Origin: Strongylocentrotus droebachiensis
Lineage: Eukaryota > Echinodermata > Echinoidea > Camarodonta > Strongylocentrotidae
NCBI GenBank assembly: GCA_035222895.1
Contig: JAVYIG010006837.1
Coordinates: forward strand, 1 to 64,000
Length of the DNA stretch: 64,000 bases
Reading direction: 5' to 3'
The notes below the pieces were generated by a model. The model was not told the DNA's origin, ran no database searches, and was given only the letters and a program-made list of their open reading frames with translations. Of the stretch, positions 12,081-26,800 are shown one piece after another. Each line of letters opens with the position of its first letter. Position 1 is the stretch's first letter. The position numbers were made by a program, and so were the translations under genes.

Positions 12081-14849
12081 CTGTTAACATGGACAAGAAT
12101 AAAACATTAACATTGACTCCGAGCTAAAACAGCGTTAACACAATGTTAAAAGTGTATGAGTTAACACCTTTCTGGCTCCAAAGTCCACACAGACTAAATC
12201 CACCACTTATTATATTCAAAGCTCATACCTCTTGTTGTTCTTGAGATATTGTAACATCAAAGCTGATAATTTCATCATCTATGACCTATGATCCACATAC
12301 TGGTACTCCAAGATCTTATCAGGTGGTCTTTTTATAGTGACACAAATTTTCCCCAAGTTTGAAGTTGATAATTCAAGTGGAACTTGAGAGGAAAATACAT
12401 GTAATTTCATTGGTTCCCAATGTATGGTTCAAAACCTGATATTACAGAAATTGACCTCTAAGACGTTTGACCTTTGACCCAATCATCCAAGACCTACCTA
12501 TTTTGTTTTCCTATGGTGATACATACTATCACAATGTTTGAAGCTTTTACCTCAAGTGGTCCTTAAGATATTGCAATAGCAAGGCTAAATCCTTTAATTT
12601 CAGAAAATGACCTCTGTTCCTTTGACCTACTTTATCTAAATCTAATGAGACTGTCTTTGTATGGTGATACATACTATCAGCAAGTTTGAGGCTAATACCT
12701 CAGTCTGTAGTTTCATAAATTGACCTCATTTGACTCAGTTTGTCTTCCTATAATGATACAAATTATCAACAATTTTGAGCATCATATATCTAGTGGTTCT
12801 TGAGATATAGTAATAACAGGGGCGATACCTGGAATTTCATGAGTTGACCTCTGCCATCTTTGACCTAGTTACTCCAAAATCTAATCATATTGTCTTCCTA
12901 TGGTGATACAAATCATCACCAAGTTTGAAGTTCATAGCTCGAGTGGTTCTTGATTAATCGCAATAACAAGAAAGCTAGACGGACGGACGGATGGACGGAC
13001 AAGCCGTAAACATAATGCCTACGGCACCACCTTCGATGGCTGGAGGCATATCAGGGGGTTAATAATACGTGTTTGTAGACAGAAAATAGGGATCATTCCT
13101 CCAAAATGAGACTGGTTGGCAGCTATGTATAAATAAAGCTTGCGTACCTTTGTAAGAGGAAGATTAAGCCAACACAGATGACTGATACAGCATCCACTAA
13201 CACCCAGGCTATCAGATATGTTGTCTTTGTCTGTAAAGATAATATATCTTACATTACAAAGGCAATAATAATGATGACTGCTTATGAGAAATATCTTGAT
13301 GAGCTCTAGCTATCGTAGAGGTATCGTAGTCGAGTGGTCTAATCACGCCATCTAAAATAAACAGGTTGTGGGTTCGATCCATAGCACGGTCTTATTTCCT
13401 TGGACAAGGTATTTGATCTACATTGCTCCCTCTCCACCAAGGTATTAAATGGGTACATACCAAGTAGGATGCGAACGTCAATGTGATTGGATTAGCATGT
13501 TGTAAAAGGGAAACTGGCTAGTATGCTCCCAAGGAAGTGAAGAGTGTGCACTGTAATATGCAGAATCGTTACAGTATCCAGTGACAAGGGTAATAATACT
13601 GTAAGTGCTTTAGTCACTTAAATTGTAACTGGTAAAGCTCTTTATGTTACCTTATGAGAAAGCAATAATCGATTATTAAAAATAAATAAATAATAAAATT
13701 AAAAACATTGAATTATGTAACTTTTCAGTTGCTTAAATTGAGTTTGTAATGATGTGCTATGAATGAATTGTTCACACATTACAGGTGGGAAAAATATTTT
13801 ACTAGGTTTACTAATCATGCAAGCTTTTTGCGTTTTCAGCTGGACACATGTCAGAATTTTAGCATAAACACTGTGATATTCATTCTACTCATTCAGTTAA
13901 ACCTGACTCAAGGACTTAAGTCATGTTAGAAGACTCAACCATGGACTAACTTTCATTGTTAAACTTTTGCTCACATATAAAGATAGAAACTCATGGTAGT
14001 GCTTTCAATTTGAACATACATACCATATGCCAGATGGGTGTTTCTACATTCTTGAGTACGTGGCAGGCGCTAGTGGTAATGGATGTTGCCCCCACACACC
14101 AGTAGAGAGAGTAGAGCCATACCTCGTTGATGATGTAAACATTTGTTGAGATGTTAGCTTGGGAATACTCACTGTAAATAAACAGAAAGGAGGTAAGCAC
14201 AGATACATTTCTATAACCCAGTGGTGATTATTGGCTTAATACAGGGATCTCCCAGTTCTGCTGGTTTATACCATCATGTTAAATATAGGGCCATGAAAAT
14301 GCAGAGGGGACAATTGCACTTCCAAAATATCATGGGAATAACATGTCCTGCAACATATACAAAGTTCAAATTAATTGCATCTTCCCAACATTAATCTTAT
14401 CTTCCCTAAAAAATGTCATAATCTCCTTCAGTCAATTGTAACTTTGCAATAAATAGCGAGTTAAGATTAATTTATGTTACACATACATATAGATACAATA
14501 CATTGTATTATATAGTCAATTGATTGCTGAAAGATTGGAAATGAAATAGATTTTTATGATTGATTGTAAGTTACTTTTTATGTTACAGGCTGTCTGATGA
14601 TGCTTTGACTTCGAAAACATACATGTATAAAGGATGACAGAAGACTAGACAATAGAGCATAATATGACTGCTAGATGAGAATTAGAATTACGTTATACCC
14701 TTAATATAATTTGTTATAAAACCAGTTATAGAATGTACATGTAGGTGATCTACTTGGTCAAATGACACCATGGGACTGTGCATCACTCTTTCCTACCACG
14801 CCCACCATGCAAAAAAAGTTCCTACATAAAGTGATAATGCATGGCTGAG

Positions 14850-14888
<39 letters not shown>

Positions 14889-17800
14889 GCCTAATAATCC
14901 ACTCCAAATTTTATTAAACCGAAACGGAAATTCTTTTTGCCCAATTGATCGTGAGCCCGGCAGCCACTGAGCAGCGCCAGATCGACGTTGCTCTATCCCT
15001 TATTGATGCTGTAGTAATGAAGTATGATACTCAAACAGTTGAAATATTTTCTGTTACAAGTAGTGGGTGGTCATTTCGTAATATCCCTTTACTAAATGTA
15101 TAGTTTTGTTAGTTGCTTGCACTTGTAGATTATAATGCTTTGATTGAATAATAATTACAACTAGAAATTTAATTCGTCATGGGGACGAATTAGGTGGTCT
15201 GTCTTCAATTCTTATGATCATTGAAAGGTCAAAAAGAAAAAAAAGTGAAGAAAACAAATTGTTGGAGACGCCCGGACTCGAACCAGGGACCTCGAGGTCG
15301 GAAGTCAAGTGCGTTACCGATATACCAAAGCGTTTCCTATAGCGATTACACGTAAACGGAAAATGAAATTCTCAAATCCCACTTTGCAAGTGAAATATGA
15401 GCATGATCCCGGCATCTGATCGAGAAATAAATGGCACACTTGTGATAGCTTATTGTCTCAGCTACAACATACTCGAAGCTCAGCAAGAACTAAGCAAAAA
15501 CTACGGAGATATTGCTCGTGACAGACGGGAATGTAGAATCCAGTTTTGAGAAAAAGTCATGTCCCGTAGAGAATACACGCAAAATGTGAAAAATTGACAT
15601 GCCTCCTTTAATCGCAAAAATACGCCATGATGCTTTCGTCAAAATGAAAATTTGTTAGACTTTATTTATAGAGAATTGTCTCAGCTAAAACATATCAAAA
15701 TTTGGAAGTAAATCAATCAATATTTACAGAGATACAATCAATTTTTCATAAATATGCTGACGTCATAATATGCAAATTGAAATTTTGAGTTCGGAGGCCA
15801 TTATGATGACGTCATGAGTTAATTGAGGGTAAAATGAGACATGGAATCATATCTCCAATTCATACTCTATCAAAATATGAAAAAAATTGGGTTCACCTTG
15901 CATCCTGAAGCTTTACAATGGATTTTGTAAAGGCATGTTTTTGCCCATGTATGCTATGTATTACAAGAGCTCGCAGGCACGGACATTATCTTAAACGGAC
16001 GCTCATTCCGTTACTAATGGGCAGAAAAAGATAAACAATGTATCAAAATGCTTGAAATGAAACGTATGAAAAATGAATTTGAGACGATTTGAAGCATTTT
16101 TATTTTTTGCGTGCGCGCTAATGCGCGGACGTACGCATGCGCACACGTTTTCTGACCTGAAATTGACCGGACGGATAAATATGAATAGGAAATGCCTTTC
16201 CGTTATGAAGATATGATCCTGAGTAAAAAGTACAAAATAAAACACAAAATGGCGGCTGGATGAGGTCATGAAGACTTGATGACCTTGAAAATGTTCCTGT
16301 CACGTCTCATGACAATGACCTATGACTGTGCCAAAATTGAACGAAATTGACTAAACTGATCTTGAGTTATCCTCTACACAAAAAAGTGTAAAAAATAAAT
16401 AAAAATAAAGAAATAAATAAAGAAGAAAGAAAATTCTGACGAAAACAATAGGTGATCTGTCAAAGACAACAGACCACCTACCGGTAATTAAACAGGTGCT
16501 CAATGCTGAAATTTAAGAAGTTTTACATTAAATGAGCAAATTATATATCAAAGAGAGAGCATCATATAAAATAAATAAATGATCATTGCCAATTTATCTT
16601 GTTATAAGCCCAATTAAGAGGGAGAGGACGTCTGGAACTCACTGTATCTCTGTGTCTGCTACTTCGGAATACTCAGCGTTCACCTGGGTGATATTTTCTT
16701 CCAGTAGGTCAGAAATGTCCCCCCTGCCCTCTACGGTTTGCACAAAGCCAGGTGCCTTCTGCCGCACATAGTCTTTATTTCCACCTAACCAAAAGATCTA
16801 TGTATGAAAGAAAAAAGAGAAAGAGAGGGAGAGAGAGAGAAAAAAAAAACTTATTTCACCATCAATTCAAGAGGATTAAAAGGCAGGAGCTCCTAAAGAT
16901 GAAAGAGGGGTAGAACTAAAGGCCTGTTCAAATATGCAGTAGACCACAGTATTTCTTTAAGTGTAGTTAAAGAGAAAGTTGAGTTCCGGAAATGAAAAAT
17001 AATTTGTGAGCGTTATCATTCTTTTTATGTTAGCGTGGAAGAGTATCGTAGATAAAAATGTCCCCTGAAAAGGTGGTTCTTCAAATGTTCTTAAGCTTAT
17101 ATTCTAAATATGACAACTAACAGCTAGAGGTTGTGGAGCAAAACCTCATGCCATATGTTTGTGTAGTGACTAGTCCCATATACACATTTCTGTGTGAGCA
17201 GCATGTGACTTTAACCAAGACTGGGCAAAATTTCTTATAATTTTGATGATTCTAATAGGTATCTCATATTATACACCAATGCTTCTGCGATACATAATCA
17301 ACCTTTTCAAATTGCTTCCAGATAGTTATTTTTTGTTTCACAATGGATGACCAGAACTTAACTTTAAATGTACTTCACACTGCTGTACACATATACAGAT
17401 AAGGAGGTAGGCACAGAACCATAGTACACTGCTGTATCTTCTAACACAGATAAGGAGGTAGGCACAGAACCATAGTACACTGCTGTATCTTCTAACACAG
17501 ATAAGGAGGTAGGCACAGAACCATAGTACACTGCTGTATCTTCTAACACAGATAAGGAGGTAGGCACAGAACCATAGTACACTGCTGTATCTTCTAACAC
17601 AGATAAGGAGGTAGGCACAGAACCATAGTTGCACACACTGCTGTATCTTCTAACACATATACAGATAAGGAGGTAGGCACAGAACCATAGTTGCACACAC
17701 TGCTGTATCTTCTAACACATATACAGATAAGGAGGTAGGCACAGAACCATAGTTGCACACACTGCTGTATCTTCTAACACAGATAAGGAGGTAGGCACAG

Positions 17801-20800
17801 AACCATAGTTGCACGCAGCTTCTTTTTTTCACCCCTTTTTGCCATTTATTTAGTACACAAAAAGATGGAGCGATTTACCAGGGCATGTGTGAAACATCTT
17901 TATTTGGGGATAAGTTTGTGCAAGTATATTATGCACATGTTTGGTCAACCTTCAAGTTGGGTTTTTGTAGGCAACTACATGTACATAATGTATTTTAAGG
18001 TTAGACTAAACGAAACACATGTTATGATCCTTCCTCCCTGGATATTTGTCATGCTGCATGATTCTTGATTTAGACTGTGACATTTCCACTCAGAAGCCTA
18101 CACTCTTTAGAATAAACAAATTTAAACCTGGCTCACTGATTTATGGATTAAATCATTATTGAACAGCATGTTCATACATAAGCTTGTACAAAATGTATTG
18201 TTTTTATCCATACAATAAAATACATACATTGTTTCATAAATGTCTTGGCTCAGTCAGTAGAGCCAAAAGATGTTAAAAGACGGGAGTTGCTGCTACCTTG
18301 TTTGGCGTTCAACATTAAAGGGATAGAGCAACGTCGATCTGGCGCTGCTCAGTGGCTGCCAGGCTCACGACCAATTGGGCAAAAAGAATTTCCAGTTTCG
18401 GTTTAATAAAATTTGGAGTGGACTTTAAAAGATTATTATTATTATTATTATATCAAGCTTTTATGAACCCATTTTGGAAGGAAAAAAGCTTTGTCTAAAA
18501 ACATCTGATATAAACATCCAAATATGATTGTTTCGAACTGCTTTCACCATAGCCTATCTGATAGGCGTCGGGCTAAATGGCAAGTGTACTAATCGCGTTT
18601 GGGAGACTGACATTGGCGCGGGCGTCAGCCCGAGCGCCTATCATCACTGGTCAACTCATCATTATTCATATATGTGTATCGTATGTGTGACGAGCGTATT
18701 CTCATGCATGATTCATAAGACTAGCCTTATTTGGTGATCGATCACTTTGATTCAACCAATCAAATATCATCTCCACGTTCCCCATCACTCATTGGCCTAT
18801 TTTGGTCTATGCTACATAAATATTCATGAAAGAGCTTTGCAGGGGGTTCGTAGATTTTCTATGAACGAAACATGGTACATAAAAAAAAATAAAACTTTTC
18901 GCATGCACCAGTGATGATAGGCGCTCGGGCTGACCGTGCCGATGTTACTCTCCATATAAACGCGATTAGATTGCTTGTAAAGCCCGACGCATATCGGATA
19001 GGCTACTTTCACCACTGATTATGTCTTTTTTTTCAATTCTATTTTTTGTATGTTATCTTAATGAATTAATCAGTTCATTATTGAATGATTGATTAAGTTA
19101 CCTATTTATCTATCCACTTACACTCACTCGCTCCCTCTCTCATCTTTATTCACTTGTTATTGATTTTACCTGATTCTGTCTGATGCCAGATTGGAGGATG
19201 GTATCCACAACGATTTCACTTATATTACCATGATGAGGATGATTATGTGGAGGTCCAAACATATCAAAAATCACTGTCTTGTTATACTTCTTAGCGATTT
19301 CCATCAAATCAGTGAGACTTAAGATGCGCTGATCATCAAACTGCTCTCGCGTTGATCTTGGAATTGACATACCAGTATGAAAGGGGTCTTTCTGTTTGGG
19401 TCATAAAACATAAGAGAAAATTGGTGATAAATATTGATAATAATAATAATAGTCACATTTGTATAGCGCTTAATCAATTTTTCTAAGGGCTTTACAACAT
19501 TATCATTAAGCTTTGGGCAATATATCTTGTATTGCCCTGAAGGCAGTCAATATTACTTAAATATAGCAGGGCAACACATTGCATTGACTTGTTTTAACAC
19601 CAAAGTTGATTGAGCCCGTACCACGCATAGAACAACAGAGAGATTCTATGATGTACCAGTATGAAAGGGGTCTTCTGTCTAGTTCATAGAACAGAGAGAT
19701 TCTATGATGTACCAGTATGAAAGGGGTCTTCTGTCTAGTTCATAGAACAGAGAGATTCTATGATGTACCAGTATGAAAGGGGTCTTCTGTCTAGTTCATA
19801 GAACAGAGAGATTCTATGATGTACCAGTATGAAAGGGGTCTTCTGTCTAGTTCATAGAACAGAGAGATTCTATGATGTACCAGTATGAAAGGGGTCTTCT
19901 GTCTAGTTCATAGAACAGAGAGAATCTATGATGTACTGGTATGAAAGGGGGCTCCTGACTATAAAACAACAGAGAGATTCTATGATGTACCAGTATGAGA
20001 GGGGTCTCCTGACTAGTTTATAAAACAACAGAGAGATTCTATTATGTACCAGTATGAGAGGGGTCTCCTGACTAGTTTATAAAACAACAGAGAGATTCTA
20101 TGATGTACCGGTATGAAAGGGGTCTCCTGACTAGTTAATAAAACAACAGAGAGATTCTATGATGTACCGGAATGAAAGGGGTCTTCTGTCTGGGTCATAG
20201 AAGAACAGAGAGATTCTATGATGACTTGAAATTTGAAGGTCGTGGTTTGATCCTCGACACAGCACTAATGTCTTTTGGCAAGGCTTTAATCTACATCTGC
20301 CACACTCTACCCAGGTGAGGTAAATGGGTACCTGGCAGGAATTAATTCCTTGAAATGCTAGAGCGCTGTAATGGCAGCTAGGCTAAAGCTGGGGTAATAA
20401 TGATTTTCAGTTTGCTACATATAATGGTTTTAAAATGAGAAGCTGAAGACAGCTTTGCACATTGACTACCTGAAGAAACCAGGAACCAGCATCTAGCTGC
20501 TTTAGTTCATCCCAAGTGAATGTCTCTGCTCTTGCTTCCGTTCTGTTGGGGAACACTGCTGCAACGTTGGTTGTTCTCTCCAGCGTATCATCATGCATTA
20601 AAAATGGAACACCATCCCAACTGGAAAAAGAAGAACCCAAAGGATTCACAGATTAGACTTCAATTTATTTTATTGATTTGTCATCAACAAGAAACACAAC
20701 AATGTGATGAAAATGTTATCATCATCATATAATAACCTCATTGTGGTTTTAAATAAACTTAAATCAATACAATTTTGCCGACTGTTCACACTGGGGCAAG

Positions 20801-23800
20801 AGACCCTTAGGGTCATAGTGATTAACTTTGCTTTACCTCTCCTAAACACATTTGACACACAACATCAAAAGTGTGCAAATACAAGGGACAATCCAGATGA
20901 ACCTAATACAACATTATAAGTTTTCAGGTGTTTAAACTGTTTTTGTTCTTATCACTCTTTTTGGTCACATGCTTCTTGGTTGCCAAAATTAGCTTTAAAA
21001 AAACATTGACAAAACCAGGGAAAATGTGACAACATTTTGCCATCTCTTATTAAGCAACAGGAATATGTTTAACATTTTGATTTCCAAGGGAAACATTTAT
21101 ATTCCATTATTATCATATTACATAATCATTTTGTCTTATTATTTGTTGGTACATCACTTTTTTTATACTTGAAAACTAGGTAAATTATACCTCTACAGAT
21201 TGGTGAGAACCTTAAGAAAATGAGTAAAGTACTTTTTATAATTATGGTATACCTGTATTATTACTAAAGTGATCGTTTAACAATGTTAAATCTGAGATAC
21301 ACGGCCCTACGTGTTATCAGTGCTTGTGATATGGTGTTATATTGAAGCCCTAAAAATTAAAAAAAATTGCGCTTCAAAATGATCAAGAAAATGCCTCAAA
21401 AAAGTAAAAGCCTTTGAGTGACCGGTTTTACCATACTCGTTTTCCCCAATAGACTGTAGTGTTATGAAAACCGTTTGGCAAACTCGAAATTGATTTTGAT
21501 TTTCAATCATAAACATCGCGATAATCAGACAGGCGAACGGCTTGTAAAAGTCATGGGGTTCCTGACTGACCTAACGGTTTATAATTATAATTGCAGCATG
21601 AGCTAAATCAAGGATCTAAGGCAAAGTTACCGGATCCCTTTAAGCCCTCACTAGTGTGAGAAATAAATTAAATGCTATTTTGACACCCTTTCCAGAACCC
21701 AATCACAAAGTAAAGTGATGGCGATTAAACACATGTGATAACAGTGACGTCACGATGTGAACTACCCTCTATCATACATTCGGGACAACGTTGGATGCCC
21801 ATTGCAATTTTTGGCACTTTAAATGAGATACACCGTAATTCTTTCTGCAAATGTTTGTTTGATTATTATGTCATTTCCTGTCACATAATAATATAATGTA
21901 ATATATTCTGAGGACATGTTAGCGTGTATGTTTTTGATCTGGGAGTGCAAAGGACATTTTGCATGCTGACCTACACTATCAACTCTTCTGGAGCAAAATG
22001 GCAACAAATTTACATCAAATTGTCCAGATATTCATTACGAAAATGTCTGATTAGGCCAATTAATTCATTTAAAAAAAAAAAATTAAGTCATAGTACCAGA
22101 AAAATGGGGAAAGAGGAAATACCGTAGAGAGAAAACTGAGATCAGTCCGGTTCATGATTCACGGCTAGCTCGAGCGCCGGGCTGGCCATGGCAAGCCAGC
22201 TATCGTGCCTGCGCTGCAGGCAGGTTAAATATGACCGTACCGACGCTTACCATGTATACTACAAAGACAGGCCTGCGCTATAGCTGCATGCTAGTACGTA
22301 TTTTATCAACGTTATCTCCATTCGCTTTTTGAAGAGAAATTACAGATATAAAATCGATCTATAGAACTATTAAAGATAAAGACCAGTTCTGGTCATGCGA
22401 TAACATTGTGAAAGAAACGTTGTGGAATCGATCAGAAAAGGTTGATCATCTAGCATATAAGTATTGGTGTGTACTGCAAGGTTCTGGAATCTGGAAATTT
22501 GGCCCAGTCTTAGTCCAAAACTGGTCTTTACCATTAAGAACCATAACCTATGCCATGGAGGAGCCTTTGGGTGTGTCTTCAAAAGACCAAAAGGTAGTTG
22601 TTACTGTGGATATATTGGCCACAGGTTCAACTACAAAATCGGGTATGAATGGGTACGGTACTCAATGCAATACATGTGATTTGCACACAAACTACATCGT
22701 GCACCGTCGTCAATCAGATTGGCTGAGCCGCCTATTGTTCCCACCGGGACGTCACTCAAAAATCAGCATGTATTACCATTGTTTGGGGGGTCTTGAGTGG
22801 GTTGATTTTTCATCAATTTTATTCAACTTTTATAATTTTTTGCTCAAATTAACAAGTTAAACAAATGCAATACTCTTTAATACTCAGTGTAAGATTACAA
22901 TTGCAATGATACCAATTTCAGTCAAGTTCAAAATCAATGAACCTTCTCTTTAAGGAATATACAAAAACTGTTATATAAATAAACATGTGTCTACAAGTGC
23001 TGTCTATCTCTGAGAAAAGGGTCAGTTTCAAGATGGTGTAGTTACCTTATTCTGATATCAGACTCCAATCCATAAATGCTGTTATTTACTGCTGTTTCAA
23101 ATGATATCATAGTGTTCTCTGGTGCTATCTAAAAAATACAAGACGACATAAGGGAATCAAATCAAGAGCATAAATTATGAATGCACTACGGTATAATACT
23201 ACAACACCGAAACAAACAAACAATGCATACCAAATTGCATAAAGACCTGTTATATTGACCTCTGAACACAATAACAAGACAATTGCTACTGCATCTCCTA
23301 TATGCCTTCACCCTTAATTCAGTATAGGTAACTGGTGGAATTATTTGTGAAAGATCACAAAGAAAACAGAAAAGCCTAAGTTAAAGCAAATGTCAACTGA
23401 CGACTACTAGCCTTTAACATGTAATTGAATCATCTTTCTTTAGTAATACTGTCACCATGTATGAAGCTCATACCTCAAGAAGTTTGTGATAACAAGAGTA
23501 ATACCTAATAAAATTGACTTCTATGACCTTTGACCTACTTACCAAAATTCTAATCAGATACGTACTTTCACAGAGTTTGAACCCCTTACCTCTAGTGATC
23601 CTTGAGATATCATGATAACAAGGTTAATATCTGCGCCTCAATACAAAGTATCATATTATTATCGTGGCTTTAGCTGAGCCGCTATGATAACAGAGATGCC
23701 AACTTTTGGAAATCAGAAATAGGGAGGATTTGTAATCGACACCAATTAATGTGCGCGTAGCGCACATCTCGAGCGCGTAGCGCCCGACACATGCGGCCGG

Positions 23801-26800
23801 GGTCCAGGGCCCGCCTTAGGGCCCTGGAAGCTCTGGGGTTCTAGATGCTCTCTGGTGCAATCTGAGCCTTATTTTGGAGCATTTTACATGTGTATTTAGT
23901 TAAATAATTCCCCCTTTTTTTTTAAATAACATAAAAATTGTACAAAATGCATGATGAATTACTTTCAGACTTCCGATTACACAGGTACTTGATACTGTAT
24001 TCGGTCTTATACTTCCGAGACCATTTCCTGGTCTTATTTTGCTGATTTTCCGCCATTTGGATTCTGTGGCAATATCCACGCATTGGTTACGGCGATCCAT
24101 ATGCTGAAACAATCTTTCGCTACTCTTAATTTGTCTTTTAACATAGTGGAATTATTACATGCTTAAGTTAGCAGATGATATTTCTCTTTCAATTCACAGA
24201 TATATATACTGATAAGCGCCCTCCAAAAAAAATCATAATAAAAAAAAAAAAAAAAAAAAAATCTTTTTTTTTTTTTTTTTTTTTTTTTAATAAATCGGGA
24301 GGATAAGGATGGTGATCGTAAGGTCGGGAGTTGGGGTGAATTATCGGGAGCCTCCCGATAAAATCGGGAGGGTTGGCATCTCTGTGATAAGGCGTTATTT
24401 CTTCCTACCGGGTACTTATGTACATTATCTTGGTGGAGAATGGCAAATGTAGATTAATGTCTCGTCAACAGATATATGTCAATGTATTGATGGTATCATA
24501 AAGAAAAAATGGAGCTAAATTGCACAAGAAAATGTCCACTCTATCTTTAAAACTACAAAGTTAATAAAAATATCATACCCCCTTAAAAAAAGTGCAGCTG
24601 TTCCATTTTTTTGCTGATAATATAACGTACAAATCATCATCAGAGGGAATATTTATTTCACTGTAAAGATGGATCATATCCAATTCATGATGAGCTTGAT
24701 AAATTTGATTAGGGAGTCGGGAAATTCCACATAAAAAGTTGGAAAACTTCTTCCTTCCTTCCTTTCCTGCCTGTCCATAGAAACATACTCAAACACATGC
24801 AACATGCTCTTTTTGCTTCTTTGTTACTTTCAAGCTGACATGTATCTTGTCTTCTAGTAATAACAGATTATGCAATATCACAGAATTACACCAAAATTTC
24901 TCTGTGTATGTATGGTTGAGGAAAGGGTGCATGTACATGTACAGGAGAAGGAATGATTCATAGTGATCCCCTGAGCCCCCTTACATTCTCCAGATTCCAT
25001 GCTATTTAAGCTATATCATTTCTAACTAAATCTTTATGGCAAAGTACCGTAATTAACGTTTTTTTTTTTTTTTTTAAGTTTCGATTTATACCCCTCCACC
25101 TAGCGCTATGTCTAGCAATGTCTCCCAGCTCAGTAATCAGTGTGTTGACTCACCACTCGGAAACTAGAATAACACTCAAATTTGTCTGACATCTTGGTTT
25201 GAAAGTAATCTTTCTGATAGATCTCAATATGTAGTTTATAATAATAATTCCTCCAATTTTTCTTCTATTAAACACGGCGTACCACAAGGTTCTATTCTAG
25301 GTCCTCTACTGTTTTTTAATTTACATTAATGATCTTACACATTCAACTGCACCTCGCAGTTAATGAAAGGCCTTCCCACGTGGGTTTTTTAACACGGACC
25401 TGGCTTGCTGCCGACAGAGGGCGAAAAAGAGTGCGGTTAATACACGAGGGCGGTTTATACAACGTTAATTACGGTATGGAAAATGGCTGGTTGAAGTGGG
25501 TATCCCGGTTAACCCCCCCCCCCCCCCTTAAAAAAAATAAAAAAATAACAGGAACAACATATTGATGCAGATTTTTATCAAAGCTCTTATTTCAATTACA
25601 AATGTACAAATAAACATGCTGACCTCTTCTGCTCCTCTGTGCCCAAACATCTTTGGTTTGGGGGGTAACTCTATCTTCTCTGCGACGCATGGAACATCCA
25701 TGAAGAGTGGAATAAGATAAAAGAAGACCATGATGGCGGAGTAGGAGACGAGCAGCAATGCTTTCACCACTGATGAGGAAAGAAGAGATGCGTGGTACAG
25801 GATCAATCAACTTTGGTCTTAAAACAAGTCAATGCAATGTGTTGCCCTGCTATATTTAAGTAATATTGACTGCCTTCAGGGCAATACAACATATATTGCC
25901 CGAACCGAAGGTGTGGGTGATATATGACAAGTCGTATTGCCCTGAATTAGGCAGTAAATATAATTATTATTAACCACATCAGACATCTAGAGCAAACAAG
26001 AAACTTTTAATATCTTATACTCTTAATTATGTAGCATACAGTAGCCTACACTGTACAGGGTTTCCTAGCTTGAAAACTTTCAAAAACATCTTCAAACAAG
26101 TACTGTGCAACCAGTGCTTGACAACATTTTTGTGCCTTGGGTGTGATTATTACGTCACGATAGAGTGCGCACAAAGTGCCCAGGTTCTCATACGCATAAT
26201 AGATGCGCAATAAAAATGACAAAAATATCTGGATATTGGCTCGAAATTATTGCCCGCTAGTTTAACACGCATTTTGCCATTGACTCTCCTGATCGGGCAA
26301 TAATCTTTGTTAATTGGTTAACTGTGTAATATTATTGAGCGGCAAATTACACACAAAATCCCATCGACTTTGCTGAGCGGTCAATAATATTTTTTTACCA
26401 ATAGTTTTGTTAGCTTACCAATTAAACTTCGAGGGCAATAACATTTGAAAATTGTCCTGCTCAGATGTCTGATACGGTTAATAATATAGAGATATCAACT
26501 GCTTTGAGAGGTCTGGCTGTTTTTATATGCTCAAGGGAACCGCGCAGATCCTGCCATTACCCCTCGGCGCGGCTCAGAGTAATGGCAGGAGCTGCGCTGT
26601 TCCCTAGAGCATACAAAAACAGCCAGACCTCAAATATTAAAGCAGTCGATATGTGTTTTATATGCCGGATTCAAACAAATATCTACCAAGAATTCTTACC
26701 TTATTCATTTGTATAGTAGAGATTGGTTAAAACATCACAGAAAATCTGAGAAACTGTCTGTTTATCTTTGCCGGAAAAATGCCTGCAATTTTCGATCAGT

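Noticed and set aside
15266-15335. Possible tRNA gene on the minus strand
   Set aside because: B box is good but the acceptor and anticodon stems do not pair; it fits a tRNA-derived SINE or remnant.
17338-17832. Repetitive minus-strand frames ([16 protein letters not shown] units)
   Set aside because: The 51-bp unit length is a multiple of three and keeps the frame open in two frames; no start context, splice signals or homology.
22408-22860. 150-codon plus-strand frame
   Set aside because: Lies in a dispersed repeat whose other copies (45336, 60075) do not keep the frame.
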